Shown here: piece by piece, positions 21,979-25,515 of the stretch | Numbering within the stretch: the stretch's first letter is position 1 | How the letters are laid out: each line of letters opens with the position of its first letter | Virus record (IMG/VR): IMGVR_UViG_3300027708_000273 | Span: 1-25,515 of that record | Strand: one strand, 5' to 3' | From: a virus | Length of the DNA stretch: 25,515 nucleotides | Notes under the pieces: model-generated | Databases searched by the model: none | Told to the model about the DNA's origin: nothing | What the model saw: the letters and a program-made list of their open reading frames with translations, nothing else | Made by a program: the position numbers and the translations under genes

Positions 21979-23149
21979 AACATTTTGTGTACTGCCGTGG
22001 ATTCATCTAAACATTAGTCCCGTTGGTGAAGTATTCCCGTGTGCAATTGGAAATTATGCGCATCCTTTAGCCAATGTACAAAATAATAAAATTACTGAAA
22101 TTTGGAATAATGATCGATTTAAGAACCTAAGACTTAAGATGTTAAAGGGAGAACGATGCAACGAATGTTCAGCGTGTAATCATGCAGAAGATAATGGTGT
22201 TCCGACCGCAAGACAAGGTATGAATGACAGGTTTCAAGAATTTATTAAAATTGCAGATACTACTAATCCAGATGGATCTTTAAACGCAATGGATCTTAAA
22301 TATTTAGATATTCGTTGGAGCAATATTTGCAATTTCAAGTGTCGAACATGTAATGGAACATATTCATCTAGTTGGGCGTCTGAGGACATAAGCAAAGGAC
22401 ATAACAAAAAAGTTTTTATCTTTGCTGGTGGTGAAAATAATGACGATCTATATGATCAATTATTGCCCTATATTTCTACAGTTAAAGAAATTTATTTTGC
22501 TGGTGGCGAGCCTCTGTTAATGGACAAACATTATTCTATGCTAGAGCATTTAATTAGTATAGGTAATAATACTGTAAAAATTCAATATAACAGCAATCTA
22601 AGTAATTTATACTACAAAGACAAATCAGTAATAGAACTATGGAGACATTTTAAAAATGTTAAGGTATATGCAAGTATTGATAGTTGGGGAGATCGTGCCG
22701 AATATATAAGAGAAGGTACTGTATGGACAGACATAGAAGAAAATATACGGCTAATTCATTCTCAAGCACCTAATGTTGATTTAGATATTGGAATTGTAAT
22801 ATCTGCTTTAAACATATATACCTTGCCAGAATTTCTTGATTATATGTATTCTAATAATTTATTTGATTTTAATAAATCTAGACCAAGTTTTTATAATATA
22901 ATTGATCCAAACTATTATAGTGTAAGCATCCTTAACAACGAGATGAAGAACAAGATAATTAAAAAATTATCAGATGTCTCGTTTAATAACTTTGTAAATC
23001 AAAGAATTAAAGAAGTTATAACGCATATTGAGTACTCAGTGTATAGACCTGAAATAAAAGATAGATTTTTAAATAGGACTGCACATTTTGATAAACTTAG
23101 GAATAAGGATTTTAAAAAAACGTTTCCTGAATTAGCAAATATCTGTTAA
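21968..23149 (+). CDS. Twitch-domain radical SAM protein, tandem partner
   Basis: 393 residues. FCVLPWIHLNISPVGEVFPC and GERCNECSAC (C7, C25, C64, C67, C70) form an N-terminal SPASM-like cluster site. The radical SAM motif is C121, C125, C128 (CNFKCRTC), then YFAGGEPLL. ASIDSWGDRAEYIREG aligns with TSMDTWGKPAEYIRTG of its partner, and the ends match too (FKKTFPELANIC vs FEETFPALVNFY), so the pair arose by duplication. The start overlaps its partner's stop by 11 bp. Its 3' end overlaps the convergent gene by 18 bp. Substrate unknown; action on the same target as its partner is likely. Confidence 0.9.
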   Translation: MKSKTFCVLPWIHLNISPVGEVFPCAIGNYAHPLANVQNNKITEIWNNDRFKNLRLKMLKGERCNECSACNHAEDNGVPTARQGMNDRFQEFIKIADTTNPDGSLNAMDLKYLDIRWSNICNFKCRTCNGTYSSSWASEDISKGHNKKVFIFAGGENNDDLYDQLLPYISTVKEIYFAGGEPLLMDKHYSMLEHLISIGNNTVKIQYNSNLSNLYYKDKSVIELWRHFKNVKVYASIDSWGDRAEYIREGTVWTDIEENIRLIHSQAPNVDLDIGIVISALNIYTLPEFLDYMYSNNLFDFNKSRPSFYNIIDPNYYSVSILNNEMKNKIIKKLSDVSFNNFVNQRIKEVITHIEYSVYRPEIKDRFLNRTAHFDKLRNKDFKKTFPELANIC

Positions 23150-24271
23150 CATTAATTCAAATTTAGATAATTGTTCGTTTGTATTTTTTCTTTCTAAAAA
23201 TACATTAAAGTTATATTGTAAAACTTCTTCGTACTGATATCTCCAAGCAATTTGATCTTTGCGCGAATAAGATAGCAAAGTGTCAACTGTTTGTTTTATA
23301 CTATCTATTAGCTTCATATATCTAATCAAATCATTAGGCTCGTCATCAAAGTCTAAATTAAAATATTGCTCATAAGTTTTAAATCCTAGGAGACTAAGTT
23401 TTTTATTAATTCCTTGATGGCCATATATTACCATTGGTTGAAAATTAACAATGGGTTTTAGAATCTTTTCTGAAAAGAATAATGTAGTGTTATGTACATT
23501 ATCTGCAAGTGTTTCATTTACAATACTAAAGATAGTCTTAGCATGTAATAAAGTTAACGAATTGAAAGGTTCATTAATATGGAATTTATCTTCGTCTGCA
23601 ATTAATGGAAGACTTTGTTTGAACTTTTCTACATCTTCAATTGATAAATTTGCAACTTTCAGTTCTTGCATATTAAAATTATGATTCTCAATCCTATCTT
23701 GACTTATGATACTACGTTCACGCAATGTTGAATTGAATAATACTAAATGAGCAAACAGTCTGTGACTTCTATTACGCCTAGATAAACTAAGAATAATATT
23801 TTGATAATTTTCATTACATAATTGTTTTGATTGTTCAATGGTTCGTACATAATGAGTTTTCCAATCGTTTTCATTGTCTAAAATAAAAATTGGCACAATA
23901 TTAATATCTGCAGAATTATCTACAAAATTACCGGTAAAATAAAAAATCTTCTTTGGATTTATATTATGTTTTATACAACTTTGATAAAGAGGTTCTGCTA
24001 TGGGTCTTTCAATTGGACTAAGCCCCTCAAATGTTGCATCAAATATAAGAATGACTGGTTCAGTCTGCAAACGTTTTAGTATATCGTTACCTAAATATGC
24101 CAATAGATCCACACCGCGAAACGACAGCATTGGGTAGGATAATAATACATGTATGAATAATACATTTGAAAAATTATTTTCAAATCTTTTTAATGCACCT
24201 GTTAGTATACTAGGCCCAGGAGGGCTCCAAAAATATGGATTTGATTCTATTTCTACTGATAGTTGTTTCAT
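23132..24271 (-). CDS. Glycosyltransferase-like phage protein
   Basis: 379 residues. The N-terminus is a Rossmann-like region (FIHVLLSYPML, PVILIFDATFEG). SLSRRNRSHRLFAHLVLF follows in the middle. Near the end, LFFSEKILKPIVNFQPMVIY, GHQGINKKLSLLGFKTYEQY and FNLDFDDEPND have the SEKxxKPI...PxxxxG..G....LxxLGFKT pattern. I associate this pattern with GT10/exostosin-like glycosyltransferases common in marine phages and bacterial surface loci. It may decorate a virion protein or host surface sugar, or use a product of the radical SAM enzymes. It has its own late promoter (CATAAATA) and ends 18 bp inside the convergent radical SAM gene. Confidence 0.62.
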   Translation of the reverse strand: MKQLSVEIESNPYFWSPPGPSILTGALKRFENNFSNVLFIHVLLSYPMLSFRGVDLLAYLGNDILKRLQTEPVILIFDATFEGLSPIERPIAEPLYQSCIKHNINPKKIFYFTGNFVDNSADINIVPIFILDNENDWKTHYVRTIEQSKQLCNENYQNIILSLSRRNRSHRLFAHLVLFNSTLRERSIISQDRIENHNFNMQELKVANLSIEDVEKFKQSLPLIADEDKFHINEPFNSLTLLHAKTIFSIVNETLADNVHNTTLFFSEKILKPIVNFQPMVIYGHQGINKKLSLLGFKTYEQYFNLDFDDEPNDLIRYMKLIDSIKQTVDTLLSYSRKDQIAWRYQYEEVLQYNFNVFLERKNTNEQLSKFELMLTDIC

Positions 24272-24275
24272 GGAA

Positions 24276-24283
24276 TATTTATG
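24276..24283 (-). promoter_or_regulatory. T4-type late promoter (CATAAATA) for the glycosyltransferase-like gene
   Basis: CATAAATA on the minus strand fits NATAAATA, with four bases (TTCC) before the ATG at 24271. That is the same spacing as at 6393, 16409 and 16436, again implying little or no leader. Confidence 0.65.
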
Positions 24284-24311
24284 AATTATTTTTTAAGGCA
24301 ATAAAATTATC

Positions 24312-24319
24312 TATAAATA
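24312..24319 (+). promoter_or_regulatory. T4-type late promoter (TATAAATA) for 24342-25004
   Basis: Perfect TATAAATA, divergent from the CATAAATA 28 bp away. The start is expected about 24324-24325. The leader contains AAGGAAT ending about nine bases before the ATG at 24342, a normal ribosome-binding site. Confidence 0.75.
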
Positions 24320-24341
24320 TCTTTTTAAGGAATATAAGTTA

Positions 24342-25004
24342 ATGGATAAGCCGCATCTTGTTTTAAATTGGACATTTGATATCCCTAACAATGAATTATA
24401 TTGTGAGATCAGCGACGACTTAAAGTATATTGCGTATGAAGGCGGAACTTTACCGTTTACCAAAATACATAAAGGTGTAACATCTACGTTGTCAGTTAAC
24501 GAATGGCTTTCACAAGAGCGGCATTGGATTAGCAAACATTACGGAGAACTAGTTGGTTATTTTCAACCGGACCCTAACCGAGTTATAACTCATCCAATAT
24601 ATAATCGCCCGGATCATTGTCCCAACGGCCTCGGTCCTGACGGAAGATATCTTGATCATCTACAACGTATGCAAATTGTAATGGAAGGTGAAGATATGCG
24701 TATAATCTGGGGAGGAGGCAAAGATCCGTTATTCCTCACACCTGACCAAGGTAAGACAATCTACAAGCGTGTGCCTACTAGAGATGTAAACTATCCCGAA
24801 GTGGAAACTAATCCAGATTCGTGGTGGAGTGAATGGCCGCAGGCATGTGCGCAACAGCCGCGTACAGCAGGTCCAAGATTGAGTAGTCTCGAAGAACTAG
24901 AAAAGGCAGGAGCACCTGAAGGCATCATTGAAAAATGTCAAAACGGCGAGTGGCCTGCACCACTACATCCAGAGTTACAGCAATGGTATATATACCCTAA
25001 ATAA
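24342..25004 (+). CDS. Hypothetical late protein, Pro/Trp-rich
   Basis: 220 residues. LVLNWTFDIPNNELYCEIS suggests a beta-rich start; the middle has NRPDHCPNGLGPDGRYLDHL, and the end is PEWPAPLHPELQQWYIYPK-like in composition, rich in Pro, Trp and Glu. No signal, TM segment or catalytic motif. A perfect late promoter and good ribosome-binding site precede it, so a virion or assembly protein is a reasonable guess. It ends 8 bp inside the convergent partial gene. Confidence 0.75.
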   Translation: MDKPHLVLNWTFDIPNNELYCEISDDLKYIAYEGGTLPFTKIHKGVTSTLSVNEWLSQERHWISKHYGELVGYFQPDPNRVITHPIYNRPDHCPNGLGPDGRYLDHLQRMQIVMEGEDMRIIWGGGKDPLFLTPDQGKTIYKRVPTRDVNYPEVETNPDSWWSEWPQACAQQPRTAGPRLSSLEELEKAGAPEGIIEKCQNGEWPAPLHPELQQWYIYPK

Positions 25005-25515
25005 AATTATGTTCTTTAAGATAGGGTAAAATAAATTGATCGCAAATTATTTTTTGATTATCTGAGCCATGATGGCCGCCACCAAAAGCACCGGCCGGTA
25101 ATGGTTTTAAATTGTGTTGTATTACAAACTCTTCAATATAACTGGGTATTATATTTAAATCTTTAAAAATATCAGAATACCCAATATTTTTGATTATTTT
25201 TTGAAGATCAACACACCAACTAAAGAATACTATAGGCACATTTTTTTGTCCTGCTAAGAATGCCATAGTTGATATAGTGTGCATTATTTTATAATATAAA
25301 TTATAATCGGACAACAGTACATGATTAATAATAAAATCATCAATGTGATGAAAGAATTGATTTGGTTGGTCACCTAATAATCTTGAAAGATTATTAGAAT
25401 TTTCATGAGCATTAAATGTATAATATACTTGTCCATTATAATGATGGCTACCAATTAGATATTCTTTAGTTTCAGCTCCAATTGGCCAATCCATTTTATA
25501 ACGATGTCGCAATGC
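24997..25515 (-). CDS. C-terminal part of an unknown protein, perhaps SGNH-hydrolase-like
   Basis: The frame is open to the right edge; the first possible start codon seen is a TTG at 25512, and the true start probably lies outside. About 172 residues are visible. Helical and aromatic, with PIVFFSWCVDL as a buried strand. AFGGGHHGSDNQKIICDQF and ILPYLKEH close the protein, resembling the DxxH-containing end of SGNH/GDSL esterases (a His just before a helix that ends with a YL motif). That resemblance is weak. Very AT-rich, like the neighbouring glycosyltransferase-like gene, which may suggest a shared surface-sugar role. Confidence 0.6.
   Translation of the reverse strand, partial: ALRHRYKMDWPIGAETKEYLIGSHHYNGQVYYTFNAHENSNNLSRLLGDQPNQFFHHIDDFIINHVLLSDYNLYYKIMHTISTMAFLAGQKNVPIVFFSWCVDLQKIIKNIGYSDIFKDLNIIPSYIEEFVIQHNLKPLPAGAFGGGHHGSDNQKIICDQFILPYLKEHNFI

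Noticed and set aside
1-25515. CRISPR arrays, insertion sequences, integrase or attachment sites
   Set aside because: No regularly spaced repeats, transposase or integrase motifs were seen; the tRNA-like gene has no second copy of its 3' end that would suggest an att site.

Overview
The window looks like part of a marine T4-superfamily myophage (Caudoviricetes) infecting a Gram-negative host. The basis is short, overlapping, densely packed genes; phage DNA-metabolism proteins (ATP-dependent DNA ligase, MazG-like pyrophosphohydrolase, PGDYG protein, 2OG-Fe(II) oxygenase, ClpP); and two kinds of promoter, host-type sigma70 promoters and T4-type late promoters of the form NATAAATA. Three small lipoproteins point to a host with an outer membrane. 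No virion structural gene is recognised with certainty. Parts of the sequence are very AT-rich: 8 G+C in 60 at 2281-2340, against 33 in 60 at 10681-10740.

Layout. (1) Minus strand, 1-5334: six overlapping genes. Four are radical SAM enzymes, one is an asparagine-synthetase-like PP-loop ligase and one is a methyltransferase-like protein. The operon continues past the left edge. (2) Plus strand, 5376-15248: a consensus promoter begins about 6 bases before an odd tRNA-like gene. Then come a secreted HExxH protein, an AbrB-like protein coupled to a phage-encoded translation initiation factor IF-1, a cytoplasmic HExxH protein, a run of small phage proteins with a metallophosphoesterase, a cassette of exported proteins and lipoproteins (including an entericidin-like peptide), PGDYG, a membrane protein, an MBD4-like DNA glycosylase and ClpP. 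(3) Minus strand, 15253-16404: one Ser-rich, possibly virion-associated protein. (4) Plus strand, 16436-23149: 2OG oxygenase, a second HExxH protein, DNA ligase, MazG-like, two unknowns and two tandem radical SAM/twitch proteins. (5) 23132-25515: a minus-strand glycosyltransferase-like gene, a late plus-strand gene and a partial minus-strand gene.

How it may work. Host-type promoters drive the tRNA-like gene, the small accessory genes, the exported cassette and the ligase. NATAAATA promoters drive AbrB/IF-1, the 2OG oxygenase, the second HExxH protein and the genes around 24.3 kb. In four cases this octamer sits exactly four bases before the ATG, which suggests leaderless late mRNAs. Six radical SAM enzymes in 25 kb, four of them with an ATP-dependent amide-forming-type ligase and a methyltransferase, are the best candidate for an undescribed modification system. 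Its substrate (peptide, virion protein, sugar or nucleotide) cannot be read from this window.
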